The translations under genes and the position numbers were made by a program. A DNA stretch of 64,000 nucleotides, taken from positions 1-64,000 of the forward strand of contig CAISZM010000045.1 in the NCBI GenBank assembly GCA_903889965.1, read 5' to 3'. A model generated the notes under the pieces. The model was not told the origin of the DNA. It saw only the letters and a program-made list of their open reading frames with translations, and did not search any database. The number at the start of each line of letters is the position of its first letter. Positions within the stretch are counted from its first letter, which is position 1. Source of the stretch: an uncultured Elusimicrobia bacterium. Its GTDB lineage: Bacteria; Elusimicrobiota; Elusimicrobia; Elusimicrobiales; UBA9959. This document shows positions 1-9,764 of this stretch, piece by piece.

Positions 1-1163
1 CCGTTGGCGGCGTAAAAGGCGTTCATGTTGTCGAAATAGCCGTAACCGCCGTAGATGAACTTGGCTTCATACCCCAGGTCCCGCATGACCGAGCCCCAGG
101 AAAAAAAATTCCCGTTATCCGGGCGCTTGATTATGGAGGTGCCCGGCAGCGGCGGAATGGAAAGCGTCATGGCCTCCAGCCCGCGCACGGTGCGCGTGCC
201 GGCCGCGTAATATCTCCTGAAGAAAAGGGACCGGGATTCCAGCGCGTCCAGGTTGGGCAGGGTTCCGACGCCCTTGACCGCGCCAAAGGCCCCCATATAT
301 TCCGCGCTGAGACTCTCCTCCACTATCAGCACGACGTTCAGTTTCTTCAGCGGCCCCCTGCCCTTTACGCGGCGGGCTATGTCCATCCCGCTGTCATCGA
401 ATTTCGCCCCCGGCTGCGCCAGGCGGGAGCGCAGGATCTTAAAGGCGGAGGGCATATCGATCGAAGCGTAGAATTTATCGTAAGGCAGCTCGTTATTGAT
501 AAAAGCCGAACCGAAGGAGTAAAGCCCGTTCATGGCAACTTCATTGGCGTATTCGTTCACGGAGACGCGGGACAGTCCGGTATCCAGGAAAAAGAAACAC
601 AAGACGGGGGCGGCCAGGACCGGCAGTGCCCACGCGGCGCGGCGGCGCAGGGGAACGGGCTTGGCGAAACAAAAAGCCAGCCTGCGGCCGAAAAGCCACA
701 GAGTTCCGCCGGCGAGCAGCGCCACCAGCGGCAGCACCACCGGCAGGTTGTAGGATTCGCGTATATTGCCGAGCACCTCGTTCGTGTAGACGAGGTAGTC
801 CACCGCTATGAAATTATACCGGACGCCGAATTCGTAAAAGAAATAGTACTCGGCTGCGAGATTGAAGGCAAGAAGGAAGGCTGAAATAAAAAAAAGGCCG
901 TACATCACTGGGCGGTGCCAGATATGGGCGTATATTTTTTCCGGCACCACAAGCAGATACAGCGCCAGAGCCGCACCGGCGTATAAAAAAGCGGCGCAAT
1001 CGTAAAGGGCGCCGGCGGAGAATATTTTCACCAGCGTCCAGAGCCCGCCGTCCAGGTGCGGCCAGGCCATGACAAGCAGCGTCAGCCTGGTCATCAGGGA
1101 GAAACCGAGGAAGAGCAGGAAGAAATTTAAAAAAAGCCCGCGCCGGTCCTTAAGCATGACCAT
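1..1163 (-). CDS. LTA synthase / sulfatase-family membrane protein (C-terminus beyond window)
   Basis: Reverse-strand translation open from ~1163 to the window edge: N-terminal TM segments, then LNVVLIVEESLSAEYMGAFG and SWGSVMRDLGYEAKFIYGGYGYFDNMNAFY, typical of alkaline-phosphatase-like LTA synthase/phosphoglycerol transferases. Absent from ORF track because it is partial. Confidence 0.85.
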   Translation of the reverse strand, partial: MVMLKDRRGLFLNFFLLFLGFSLMTRLTLLVMAWPHLDGGLWTLVKIFSAGALYDCAAFLYAGAALALYLLVVPEKIYAHIWHRPVMYGLFFISAFLLAFNLAAEYYFFYEFGVRYNFIAVDYLVYTNEVLGNIRESYNLPVVLPLVALLAGGTLWLFGRRLAFCFAKPVPLRRRAAWALPVLAAPVLCFFFLDTGLSRVSVNEYANEVAMNGLYSFGSAFINNELPYDKFYASIDMPSAFKILRSRLAQPGAKFDDSGMDIARRVKGRGPLKKLNVVLIVEESLSAEYMGAFGAVKGVGTLPNLDALESRSLFFRRYYAAGTRTVRGLEAMTLSIPPLPGTSIIKRPDNGNFFSWGSVMRDLGYEAKFIYGGYGYFDNMNAFYAAN

Positions 1164-1200
1164 ATTTTACAATACTTCAACGTGCAGGGGTGCCCGGGGT

Positions 1201-1932
1201 TTACGCCTCGAGCGGTTTGAGACAGGCTGGCGAATCGTTATTGGGGTCGTTCACCACGTCCGACACGCGGTAGCCGTGCATCAGGGAAGAATCGTAGGCC
1301 CGAAGCAGCGGAAGGAGAACTTCAGTGTCGCGGCAGCCGGGATCCAGCCAGAGGGCCTCGTGGCGGCGCTCTAGTATCACCGGCATTCGGTGATGGACCG
1401 AGCGGACGAGCGCGCTGGCCGCGGAGGTTATTATGGCGAAAGTACCGCTTTTTTCCTCGTAGACGCCGGCCATGCCGAACAGGCCGCGGTCGCGCATCTC
1501 GAAACGGTAAGGAGCCCTGCCACCGGCCGAGTTATGCCATTCGTAAAAACCGTCCGCCGGTATAAGGCACCTAGTGCGGTAAAAAGCCGTTCTGAAGGCG
1601 GGCCTGGAGGCTATGCCTTCGGCCCTGGCGTTCATGAAACCTTCCCTTTCCTGCGGCGCAGCGGGCGAGGGGGCCGGCTCCGCGGAGAATTTTTTTTCGA
1701 GGGTGTTTCCGGATGAGAACAGGGGGAGCGGCGACCCGGACACGGAAGGATTGTAAGACCAGGCGGGAATGAAACCCCACTTTAGCAGCTTAAGGCCGTC
1801 GGCACACACCACCGGGGCCCGCGTCCCGGGAGCGATATTAAATCCTGGCGCGGCGTTGAAAGACGGCGGTTTCAGCCCGAACCGTTTAACGACCTCGGCA
1901 AGTTCAAATACACGCGAATATCTGGAACACAT
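1201..1932 (-). CDS. SOS response-associated peptidase (SRAP/YedK/HMCES family)
   Basis: Starts MCSRYS (catalytic Cys2), NIAPGTRAPVV, NARAEGIASRPAFR, RCLIPADGFYEW, HHRMPVIL: SRAP motifs. Confidence 0.93.
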   Translation of the reverse strand: MCSRYSRVFELAEVVKRFGLKPPSFNAAPGFNIAPGTRAPVVCADGLKLLKWGFIPAWSYNPSVSGSPLPLFSSGNTLEKKFSAEPAPSPAAPQEREGFMNARAEGIASRPAFRTAFYRTRCLIPADGFYEWHNSAGGRAPYRFEMRDRGLFGMAGVYEEKSGTFAIITSAASALVRSVHHRMPVILERRHEALWLDPGCRDTEVLLPLLRAYDSSLMHGYRVSDVVNDPNNDSPACLKPLEA

Positions 1933-1948
1933 ATAGGACCGTCGCCTC

Positions 1949-2323
1949 CTAGCTCTTTTCCCCCAGGCGGAGCGCGACCTTGCGTATCTCCGCGGTTAGC
2001 CTGTCGAAATCCACGGGCTTGCGCAGCACCGGGACCGCCGGCGGGATCCCCGCGTCGAACAGGTCGCCGTCCGTGGCGCCCGTGACCATTATGATGGGGA
2101 CTCCGGCCAGGGGCGGGTACATGTCTATCATGGCTATCATGGAGTCGCCGCGCATCTCGGGCATCTGCATGTCGGTTATTATCAGGTCAGGCCGTTTCTC
2201 CACGGCAAGCCGCATAAGCTCGGTCCCGTTCTCCGCGGCCTGCACCTCGTGACCCAGGTCCGAAAGAAAAGCGTTAAGCAGTTCGCGCACCGGTTCGTCG
2301 TCTTCAGCTATGAGTATTCGCAT
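1949..2323 (-). CDS. Single-domain response regulator receiver (CheY-like)
   Basis: MRILIAEDDEPVRELL ... PDLIITDMQMPEMRG ... PIIMVTGA ... VLRKPVD: canonical receiver residues. Confidence 0.93.
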   Translation of the reverse strand: MRILIAEDDEPVRELLNAFLSDLGHEVQAAENGTELMRLAVEKRPDLIITDMQMPEMRGDSMIAMIDMYPPLAGVPIIMVTGATDGDLFDAGIPPAVPVLRKPVDFDRLTAEIRKVALRLGEKS

Positions 2324-2417
2324 AATTTATACCTGTTAGGGATGACCTTCCGACAATTATACTGTTCGTCTCCGATATCGCAAAGAATACTGCTCCGTGC
2401 CGCGTAATTTTCCCGGC

Positions 2418-3311
2418 TCAGACCGCCGCCTTAAGTCGGGCTATCCGCTCTTCGAGAGGAGGATGGGTTGCGAAAAGGGAGAAGAACCCCTTCTTGCCGG
2501 ATATCTTGAGCGTGGCCATGGACTCCTTGCCGGTAAGGTCCGCGTAGGCCGCGGTGCGCCGCAGGCCCTCCAGAGCATCTATCATCTTTTGCCGGCCGGC
2601 CAGGCGGGCGCCGCCTTCGTCCGCGCGGTATTCGCGCAGGCGGGAAAAAGCCGATACAACTATCATGCCAAGCACGCTGAGCGCCATTTCAAGCAGGAAT
2701 ATCACAAGGCGGCGCGGGGCAACGCTGCTCTCGCCGTCGCGTCCGCGATTGGCGATAAAAAAGGCTATAACGCGCGCCAGGAACATGACGAAGGCGTTAA
2801 CTATTCCCTGTATGAGCGTCATCGTAACCATATCGCCGTTGGCTATATGGGACATCTCGTGGCCAAGCACGCCCTCGAGCTGTTCCTGGTCCATGCTCCC
2901 GAGCAGGCCGGCGGAAACAGCCACCAGCGCGCGGCGCCGGCTGGGACCCGTGGCGAAAGCGTTTATCTCCTGGCTGGGGTAGTATCCGACCTCCGGCATT
3001 TTCGGCAAACCGGCGGCCCTGGCCAGGACATACACGGTGTTGACCAGGCCGGCGAGCGCGGGGTCAGAAGTGTTAGGATCGATCACTACCACGCCCATCA
3101 TCCATTTAGCCATCACGCGCGAGAGCGCCAGCGATATGAAGGCTCCGCCCATACCCCAGACCAGGCAGAAGACCATGAGCGATTGGTAGTCTATACCGCG
3201 GGCGCTGAAATAGGCGCCAACGCCCAGCAGGTTCAGGGTGAAAGAAAGCGTTACCAGTATAAGCAGGTTCACCCCCAAAAAAAGACCCACTCTTTTGCTC
3301 ATTGCGAACAT
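2418..3311 (-). CDS. htpX: M48 family membrane zinc metalloprotease HtpX
   Basis: HEMSHIANGDMV (HExxH), FLGVNLLILVTLSF N-terminal TMs, EYRADEGGARLAG; start placed at MFAMSKRVGLFLG. Confidence 0.92.
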   Translation of the reverse strand: MFAMSKRVGLFLGVNLLILVTLSFTLNLLGVGAYFSARGIDYQSLMVFCLVWGMGGAFISLALSRVMAKWMMGVVVIDPNTSDPALAGLVNTVYVLARAAGLPKMPEVGYYPSQEINAFATGPSRRRALVAVSAGLLGSMDQEQLEGVLGHEMSHIANGDMVTMTLIQGIVNAFVMFLARVIAFFIANRGRDGESSVAPRRLVIFLLEMALSVLGMIVVSAFSRLREYRADEGGARLAGRQKMIDALEGLRRTAAYADLTGKESMATLKISGKKGFFSLFATHPPLEERIARLKAAV

Positions 3312-3405
3312 AAAGGCTCCTTGGACGGACGCGGTCACGTATCATGATATTTTATCATTATCACCGCTAATTTTTTTGCTATCATTTTTACAATACGGAG
3401 GACTT

Positions 3406-4311
3406 ATGACAAAAAAGATACACATCATTTCGGCCGTGCTGCTCCTGGCAGGCGCCGTCAACGGCTACTGCGGCGGGAAAAAGATAGTCTGCATAATGGA
3501 CCTGCAGGACAAATCCAACCATAGCTACAGCTGGCGGAACGTAGGCACCGGCATAGGCGACATGCTCGTAACCTCGTTCGCGGACACCAAAAAATACACT
3601 CTTATAGAGCGCGAGAAGCTGGACAAAGTGCTTGACGAGCAAAAGCTGGGCGCTTCGGGCGCGGTAACCGCGCAGACCGCGGCTAAGATAGGCCGCCTGC
3701 TGGGAGCTCATTTCATAATAACCGGCTCGGTCACCGAATTCGGGATCAAAGACAGCAAGATAGGGGTGGGCGGGCTGGAGAAAGTCCTCCCCTTCGGAGG
3801 CGGCGCGAAAATGTCAAAGAACACGGCCCGCGTGGTCATTGACGTGCGCGGCATAGACACCACCTCGGGCCAGATAGTGGCGGCGGCCAAAGGCGAAGGG
3901 ACCAAGTCCAGCGCCGAGTTCTCCGGCAATCTCAGCATAGCCCCCGACTTTGACTTCGGCAAAGATGGTTTCGACGAAACCATCATAGGCAAGGCCGCCC
4001 GCGTTGCTGTGGAAAGCGTGACGGCGGAGCTCACCAAGAGATTCGACGAATCAGGCAGCAGCTCGCTGAAAATAATAAAGGTGGCCGGCAGCCAGATATA
4101 TTTTAACTCCGGCAGCACGGACGGCGAAAAGACCGGCAATGTCTACGGCATTTACCGCGTGGGCGAGGACATGATCGACCCGGACACCGGGGAATCGCTC
4201 GGAGCGGAAGACGAAAAGATAGGCACGGCCAGGGTTATCAAAGTTACCCCGAAATACTCTGTAGCCGAAACAAAGGCCGCGGACGTAAAGAAGACCGACA
4301 TACTCAAGTAA
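3406..4311 (+). CDS. CsgG-like secreted protein
   Basis: Signal peptide; TLIEREKLDKVLDEQKLGASGAVTAQTAAKIGRLLGAHFIITGSVTEFG is CsgG-family-like. Confidence 0.78.
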   Translation: MTKKIHIISAVLLLAGAVNGYCGGKKIVCIMDLQDKSNHSYSWRNVGTGIGDMLVTSFADTKKYTLIEREKLDKVLDEQKLGASGAVTAQTAAKIGRLLGAHFIITGSVTEFGIKDSKIGVGGLEKVLPFGGGAKMSKNTARVVIDVRGIDTTSGQIVAAAKGEGTKSSAEFSGNLSIAPDFDFGKDGFDETIIGKAARVAVESVTAELTKRFDESGSSSLKIIKVAGSQIYFNSGSTDGEKTGNVYGIYRVGEDMIDPDTGESLGAEDEKIGTARVIKVTPKYSVAETKAADVKKTDILK

Positions 4312-4331
4312 ACACGGCGCCGCGAACCTGA

Positions 4332-4362
4332 GGACCCGGGGCAAAACCCCGGGTCCTTTTTT
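4332..4362 (+). terminator. Rho-independent terminator after the CsgG-like gene
   Basis: GGACCCGGGG-CAAAA-CCCCGGGTCC followed by TTTTTT. Confidence 0.9.
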
Positions 4363-4610
4363 CAGGTCCCGCGGCCCGTCCCCCGGCGCCGTTTCGCTTT
4401 TCAGGATGCACCCCGGCTATTTTTTTGCGCCTGGACGCGCCGGCCCTGCAATTCCGGCAGTCCCGGCTGTCGCGGTCTCCAGACGCGGGCGGCGACCAGG
4501 TCCCTGGCCCGGCATGCGGGCCATCCTCGTTTTTTCGGAGACCCACCTGCCAAGCCCGGCTATGCCTTTTATCCCAGGCTCTTTTTCCGGAATATCAGGC
4601 GTTCCATGCG

Positions 4611-4910
4611 TCAGACTCCCGCGCCATCCCCACGCTGACGATGGAATTTTAATCGGCTCCCGCGGACCGGGAGAAAGCCGCAGGGCTCCGACTTGAGCCG
4701 GGAGAATTCTCCCTCGAGGACCTGGTAAAACCTTTTCCAGTTGTTGTGCCCGGCAAAGGCCCTCCTCCCGTACCGGAACTCATGGGTCTCCCCGTCCGCG
4801 GAGAGCGTGACCAGGAGCGACAGGTGTTCGTCCACCACCGAGCATTCTATGCCCTTGTCGGCGTAGAAGTCGATTATCTTTTGCGCAAAAACCGTGCCTT
4901 CACGCAGCAT
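4611..4910 (-). CDS. Small hypothetical protein
   Basis: ORF with plausible composition (MLREGTVFAQKIIDFYADKGIECSVVDEHLSLLVTLSADGETHEFRYG); no family recognised; C-terminus may be atypical. Confidence 0.45.
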   Translation of the reverse strand: MLREGTVFAQKIIDFYADKGIECSVVDEHLSLLVTLSADGETHEFRYGRRAFAGHNNWKRFYQVLEGEFSRLKSEPCGFLPVRGSRLKFHRQRGDGAGV

Positions 4911-5144
4911 AAAACACCCCCTGTTACCGCATTCGGATCTTTAAGTCCCCGCCATTTTCAGGAGGGCCGTTCCTCCCCGGCTTTCCGGTCGAACGTTATC
5001 GTCAGGCGGCCCCCGCTTTATTCCGTAGCGCCGTATCCGCGAGGGCATCCCCCGGGACCGGCAGTATCTTTACCTGAACCATCTTATCCTTTCGACAACC
5101 ATTTCCAGGAGGCGTCTAAAACTATCCTCTCCGGCCCGCCGGCG

Positions 5145-6011
5145 CTAAATTTCCCCGGAACCATGCAGCCTGGTGCTCCTGGCAACGCTGATCTTTATCT
5201 GGCGGTGCTCCGTCTCGTCCTTCGACATGGCGCGGACCGGGAGGTCCATGCCGCCGTCCGGAAGGGCGAAGCGCATTGAAAAAGTGCCGTCGGGGTTCAG
5301 GTTCACCCTCCGGCCGGATACCGTCACGAACGCATCCGGATCCGTGGCGCCGTAAAGTATCAGTTCGCAGTCCGCCGCCAGCCAGAACTTTTTTTCCTCG
5401 GGCCGGGGGGCGCGCGAAGAAAGGGAACTGACGCCCCAGGAGGCGGCCCGCGAAAAAACTGCCCTGAGCATCTCCCAGCGCTGCGCCAGCGACTTAGCTA
5501 CCTCACCGGAACCTTTTCCTATATATTCCACCCCGGATAGCTCGAGCAGCTTGTCGAAATCGGGGGAAACGGAGATCCACTTCTCATCCATAGCTTCGGA
5601 AACGCGGCCCGCAGGCAGGGTTACGATATTGGTCTTTACTATGCCGACAAACCCCCCTTCCGGAGGGACCAGGCCCAGTTCGCAGCAGTAGCTCCCGCCG
5701 CCCTCCGGTACATGGACATACCAGCTGCCGGCCTCGAACCTTACGGGGACGTCGAAGAACCTCCCGTCCTCTGAGCCGGGAGAGGCCATATCCCTGACGC
5801 GCAGGACCTGGCGGCTTTTTTTAAAAATCTCGTCACCATGCTCGCGGGCCAGGCGGGCTTTCGAACCGTCCGTTATTTCCCAGTAGACGAACATCCATTT
5901 ATCGTCCCTGGGCATCAAAGCCGCCATCGTTAAACCGTACCGCTCCGGAAGTTCCCTGGAATCGGCCTCCGGCTGCGCGTTCTTCTCGAGCAATTGACCT
6001 GAAGAAACCAT
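5145..6011 (-). CDS. DUF4912-like protein
   Basis: LPERYGLTMAALMPRDDKWMFVYWEITD ... LRVRDMA ... WYVHVPEGGGSYCCELGLV resembles DUF4912; RBS aaggaga upstream. Confidence 0.75.
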   Translation of the reverse strand: MVSSGQLLEKNAQPEADSRELPERYGLTMAALMPRDDKWMFVYWEITDGSKARLAREHGDEIFKKSRQVLRVRDMASPGSEDGRFFDVPVRFEAGSWYVHVPEGGGSYCCELGLVPPEGGFVGIVKTNIVTLPAGRVSEAMDEKWISVSPDFDKLLELSGVEYIGKGSGEVAKSLAQRWEMLRAVFSRAASWGVSSLSSRAPRPEEKKFWLAADCELILYGATDPDAFVTVSGRRVNLNPDGTFSMRFALPDGGMDLPVRAMSKDETEHRQIKISVARSTRLHGSGEI

Positions 6012-6391
6012 AATCTCTCCTTATATATGGGGCGTGGCTATCACGCCCAGCATAAAATCCTGCCGGCCACGCGGGAGAATTGCCCTCCCCCGAGGCAATA
6101 GAAAGCCAGCCGCAGCATGTGCCCGGATGAACCTCTTTGTGTTGATATTTTTGCGCCAGTGCGGCGGCGCTCCGGGGCGGCGCGCAGCCGCCCTCGTTTA
6201 TTTTTCATCCCCCCCCTTATTCTCTAACCCCTGAGCCGCACCCGTTGAATGCAAAGCCACAAAAGCGCACGGCGCCCTTTCAGTTCAAATTGATTATTAA
6301 CCCACCCCTGAAGTTGTCTGAAAAGACTTTATAAAACTATTTATTAAAAGTCAAACAATAATAAATATCGCAAATATCGCAATTTAAAAAA

Positions 6392-6820
6392 CTATTTAAC
6401 CGGCGGTTCCCAGCTTACGAAGTCTTTTATCAGCGCCTCGGGGATGCGGCAGGGGCGCCCGGTACGGTAGTTTATCCACACCCACATGGTGCGGCCGCCG
6501 CAGACCTGTTTGCCGTCGGAGACCCTGAAGATCTGGTAGTGCCGTTCCGAAGACGCGCGCTCGGCCGTCTCCACCCAGGTGCGCACGCGCACCGTATCGC
6601 CCGGCAGGACGGGCAGCAGGTAATCTATCTCGTGCCGGCGCACTACCCAACCCTCGCCCATAGCTACAAGTTTGTCTATGTCCCAGCCTACAAGGCCCGA
6701 ATGCCTGGTGGCTGCGTCCATGAACCAGTCCAGGTAAATCTGGTTATTGACGTGCCCCAGGCCGTCTATCTCTTCGGGCTTTACCTTATGTTCGAATTCC
6801 AGCGTTTTTGAGACTGCCAT
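6392..6820 (-). CDS. Acyl-CoA thioesterase, 4HBT hot-dog family
   Basis: VKPEEIDGLGHVNNQIYLDWFMDAA ... GWVVRRHEIDYLLPVLPGDTVRVRTWV: 4HBT/YbgC-like. Confidence 0.9.
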   Translation of the reverse strand: MAVSKTLEFEHKVKPEEIDGLGHVNNQIYLDWFMDAATRHSGLVGWDIDKLVAMGEGWVVRRHEIDYLLPVLPGDTVRVRTWVETAERASSERHYQIFRVSDGKQVCGGRTMWVWINYRTGRPCRIPEALIKDFVSWEPPVK

Positions 6821-6821
6821 G

Positions 6822-7991
6822 CTATATGTCCTTTTTTCCGCCGGCGCGGTAAATGGAACCGCGCCCGAATTTTTCCCTTATGGCGTCGATGGCTTTATGG
6901 GCCTTCTCCCGCCTGGCGTCGCCCTCTTCCTCAAAAAGGCCTTCCTTTTCACCGGCGGGCATCAGCCCGGAAACCCTGACGCCGACGAGCCGCACCTTTT
7001 TGCGGCCTCTCTGGAAGGCCGCGTACAGGGTCATTATCTCCCTGCCTATAATATCCGCGTAATTGGTGGCAAAGCTCAATGTCCGGGCCCTGGTATAAGT
7101 TTCAAAGCCCTCAAGCCTTATCCTGAGCGTGACGGTGCGGCCCTTGAAACCGCCCTCGCGCAACCGGGAGGAAACCTTGTCGGACAGCGCCAGCAGGGAC
7201 TCTTTTATCTCCCGCTCGTCCGAGGTATCTTTCTCGAAAGTTATCTCGTTGCCAACGGACCTGGTGTCATAAGTCTCGCGCACCTCGCGCGGATCTTCCC
7301 CTAGCGCCAGTCTCTTAAGGTCCGCGCCGTGGCTGCCCAGGGCGCGCAGTTCCCTGTCACCGGCGGAGGCCAGCTCCCCGACGGTGTTGATGCCGCGGCT
7401 CCGCAGCGCCTCCGCCGTCTTAGGGCCCAGGCCCCAGAGTTTTGAAATATCCAGCGGGGCCAGGAAAGCCACAAGGCCTCCGGGCGGGACCACGACCAAG
7501 CCGTCGGGCTTTTTAAGGTCGGAGGCTATTTTAGCCGCCATCTTCGTGGGCGCCAGGCCTACCGAACAGGTCAGCCCCGTAGCTTCTTTGACCCTGGCTT
7601 TTAAACGGCGGCAGGTTTCAATCGGCCCCCCGAACAAATGCGAGCTGCGCGTTATGTCGAGGAAGGCTTCGTCTATGCTCACTTGCTCAATATCGGGTGT
7701 GAACTCGTAAAAGACTTCGCGTATCCTGGCCGAGGCCTCCTCGTATTTATGGAAGGCCGGCGCGAGGTATATGCCCTCCGGGCAGCGGCGCCAGGCTTCG
7801 GAAATGGGCATGGCCGAGCGCACGCCGAATTTCCTGGCTTCGTAAGAGCAGGTAGACACCACGCCCCGCCCGCGGCCGCCTTTGGGATCGGCCCCGATTA
7901 TGACCGGCTTGCCCTTGAGCGAAGGATCGTCGCGCTGTTCTATGGCCGCGAAAAAAGCGTCCATATCAACGTGCACTATACTTCTGTCCAT
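6822..7991 (-). CDS. dinB: DNA polymerase IV (Y family)
   Basis: MDRSIVHVDMDAFFAAIEQRDDPSLKGKPVIIGADPKGGRGRGVVSTCSYEARKFGVRSAMPISEA; VSIDEAFLDIT. Start set at MDRSIVHVD. Confidence 0.97.
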   Translation of the reverse strand: MDRSIVHVDMDAFFAAIEQRDDPSLKGKPVIIGADPKGGRGRGVVSTCSYEARKFGVRSAMPISEAWRRCPEGIYLAPAFHKYEEASARIREVFYEFTPDIEQVSIDEAFLDITRSSHLFGGPIETCRRLKARVKEATGLTCSVGLAPTKMAAKIASDLKKPDGLVVVPPGGLVAFLAPLDISKLWGLGPKTAEALRSRGINTVGELASAGDRELRALGSHGADLKRLALGEDPREVRETYDTRSVGNEITFEKDTSDEREIKESLLALSDKVSSRLREGGFKGRTVTLRIRLEGFETYTRARTLSFATNYADIIGREIMTLYAAFQRGRKKVRLVGVRVSGLMPAGEKEGLFEEEGDARREKAHKAIDAIREKFGRGSIYRAGGKKDI

Positions 7992-8273
7992 AAGATAAAT
8001 CCTATTAAACATTGCCGCGTTTATCAACACGGGCCAGCGGCCGTGATCCGGCATTCCGGACACGCAAAAAAATGTCTATGTTGCGGCTTTTGGGGACGGG
8101 ATGAAGGGCGCCGCGGGCGGCTTGGCCGGAACTACTTCCGCGCCGCCCCGAAAGTGAAGAGATAGACCAGGGCAAGCCCGGCTATAACCAAAGCCGCCAG
8201 CCTGGCCAGCTTCACAAAATCAAGGCGCGGACAGGTCTTCATCTCTGTTCCGCCTTGCCGCGTCCGGGACGGT

Positions 8274-8648
8274 TCATTCTCTCTTCTCCGGCAGTATCTC
8301 CAGCCAGTAACCGTCCGGGTCCTCTATAAAATAGATCCCCATGGCTTCGTTCTCGAAACAGACGCAGCCCATTTTCTTATGGAGCTCGTGAGCCGCGGCG
8401 AAATCCGCCACGGTGAACGCCAGGTGCACCTCGTTGTCTCCCAGGTCGTATTTTCCCATCCTGGCGCGCAGCCAGGTAAGTTCAAGCGTGTGCGGGGTGA
8501 CACCGTCCGCGAGGAAAACCAGCGTGAAGCTGCCGTCCGCGGCGTTCTTGCGGCGGACCTCCTTCAGGCCGAGGGCATCCTTATAGAACTTAAGGCTTTT
8601 TTTCAAGTCCAGGACGTTGAGATTATTGTGGGAGAACCTGAATTTCAT
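8274..8648 (-). CDS. VOC/glyoxalase-family protein (lactoylglutathione lyase-like)
   Basis: FSHNNLNVLDLKKSLKFYKDALGLKEVRR ... HTLELTWLR ... IYFIEDPDGYWLEILPEK. Confidence 0.9.
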   Translation of the reverse strand: MKFRFSHNNLNVLDLKKSLKFYKDALGLKEVRRKNAADGSFTLVFLADGVTPHTLELTWLRARMGKYDLGDNEVHLAFTVADFAAAHELHKKMGCVCFENEAMGIYFIEDPDGYWLEILPEKRE

Positions 8649-9199
8649 TCGGCCCCCGCGGCAGGCGCCAGTTCCCGGAGGCGCAAACCGTATTCTTCGA
8701 CGGTTATTTTTTTAAGATCTTCCTTTACCAGCATGGGCCGCCCGGGGCCGGAGACCAGCTTGCTGGTCCTAAGGCCGCCTTCGTAGATCTCCCCCGTACC
8801 GGTAGTCTTTTCCCCTGATCTCAGGATGGTCTCGAACGACCAGGAATCAAGACCGGGCCCCTTGAAAATGAGAGAACCGCTAAAAGAGCCGTCCATTGCT
8901 GTAACGTCGAAAGACGGAGTTTTCCCGCGCCGCATGAAACGCGTGACGCCCGCGGCCGGGCTCATGCCCGGAGCGGCGGCCGCCAGCGTGGCGGTTTCAG
9001 TTATAAGCCCGCCTCCTTCCGATATCTCCCGTTTAAGGGCGGCCTCGCCCGAGTTGTAGGGCATCTTCCCGTCCGGGGAATAGAAGTAGATCTTCCCGTA
9101 ATAATAGGCCGCGCCGTCGGCGGCCTTCAGGGCCGCCTCTCCGGAGCAGGCAGCCAGCCCCGCGGCGAGGGTCAGTACTGCCGTTTTAAAAAAATTCAT
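8645..9199 (-). CDS. Putative lipoprotein, unknown function
   Basis: MNFFKTAVLTLAAGLAACSGEAALKA lipobox; internal start of the longer listed ORF; overlaps the VOC gene start by 4 nt. Confidence 0.7.
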   Translation of the reverse strand: MNFFKTAVLTLAAGLAACSGEAALKAADGAAYYYGKIYFYSPDGKMPYNSGEAALKREISEGGGLITETATLAAAAPGMSPAAGVTRFMRRGKTPSFDVTAMDGSFSGSLIFKGPGLDSWSFETILRSGEKTTGTGEIYEGGLRTSKLVSGPGRPMLVKEDLKKITVEEYGLRLRELAPAAGAE

Positions 9200-9323
9200 A
9201 GAACCTCCAGACAAACCAGCTAAGCTTATGTTACAAAATAGGGCTGCCGCAGCCAAAGGCCGCACGCTGGCCGCGGCACGCTTAATTTTATATGCTTCTT
9301 TGATACGTTCCAAGGAGCTAAAT

Positions 9324-9764
9324 ATGAAATATATCCTGATCTCGGCTTTCCTGGCCTGCGCCGCGCCGTCCGTCGCGCAGACACCGGCTCCTGCAGCCGC
9401 CCCAACCACGGCCGCTGGGGTGGATAAGGACATAAGGCTGCAGAGCCCCGACGAACTGGCAAAAACGGCCTTGTGGCTCGAAAACGCGCTGCGGGTCAAC
9501 CCGGCGGACGTCGACCTGAACGTGAAGCTGGGTTTTACATATACGCGCCTGGGTAAGGCCGACGAAGCGCAGAAAGCCTTTGAAAGCGCGGCAAGATTGA
9601 ACCCCAAAAAAGCGATAGCACAGTACATGCTGGGCCTGATATACGAGAAGAAAGGCATGCGGGAACAGGCAATAGCCGCGTGGAAAGCCTGCCTTGAGAA
9701 CGCCTCCGAGCCGGAACTGCGGGAAAAAGCCGTTAAACACCTCAGCAACCTGGCGGCAAAATGA
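9324..9764 (+). CDS. Secreted TPR protein
   Basis: Signal peptide MKYILISAFLACAAPSVAQ; VDLNVKLGFTYTRLGKADEAQKAFESAARLNPKKAIAQYMLGLIYEKKGMREQAIAAW. Confidence 0.85.
   Translation: MKYILISAFLACAAPSVAQTPAPAAAPTTAAGVDKDIRLQSPDELAKTALWLENALRVNPADVDLNVKLGFTYTRLGKADEAQKAFESAARLNPKKAIAQYMLGLIYEKKGMREQAIAAWKACLENASEPELREKAVKHLSNLAAK

Noticed and set aside
2397-3347. 316-aa plus-strand ORF opposite htpX
   Set aside because: Antisense shadow of a GC-rich gene; low-complexity His/Arg/Gly-rich translation with no family signature, whereas the minus strand is clearly HtpX.
8645-9748. Full 367-aa ORF as listed
   Set aside because: Real start is the internal MNFFKTAVLTLAAG signal/lipobox at 9199; the upstream extension overlaps the TPR gene on the opposite strand.
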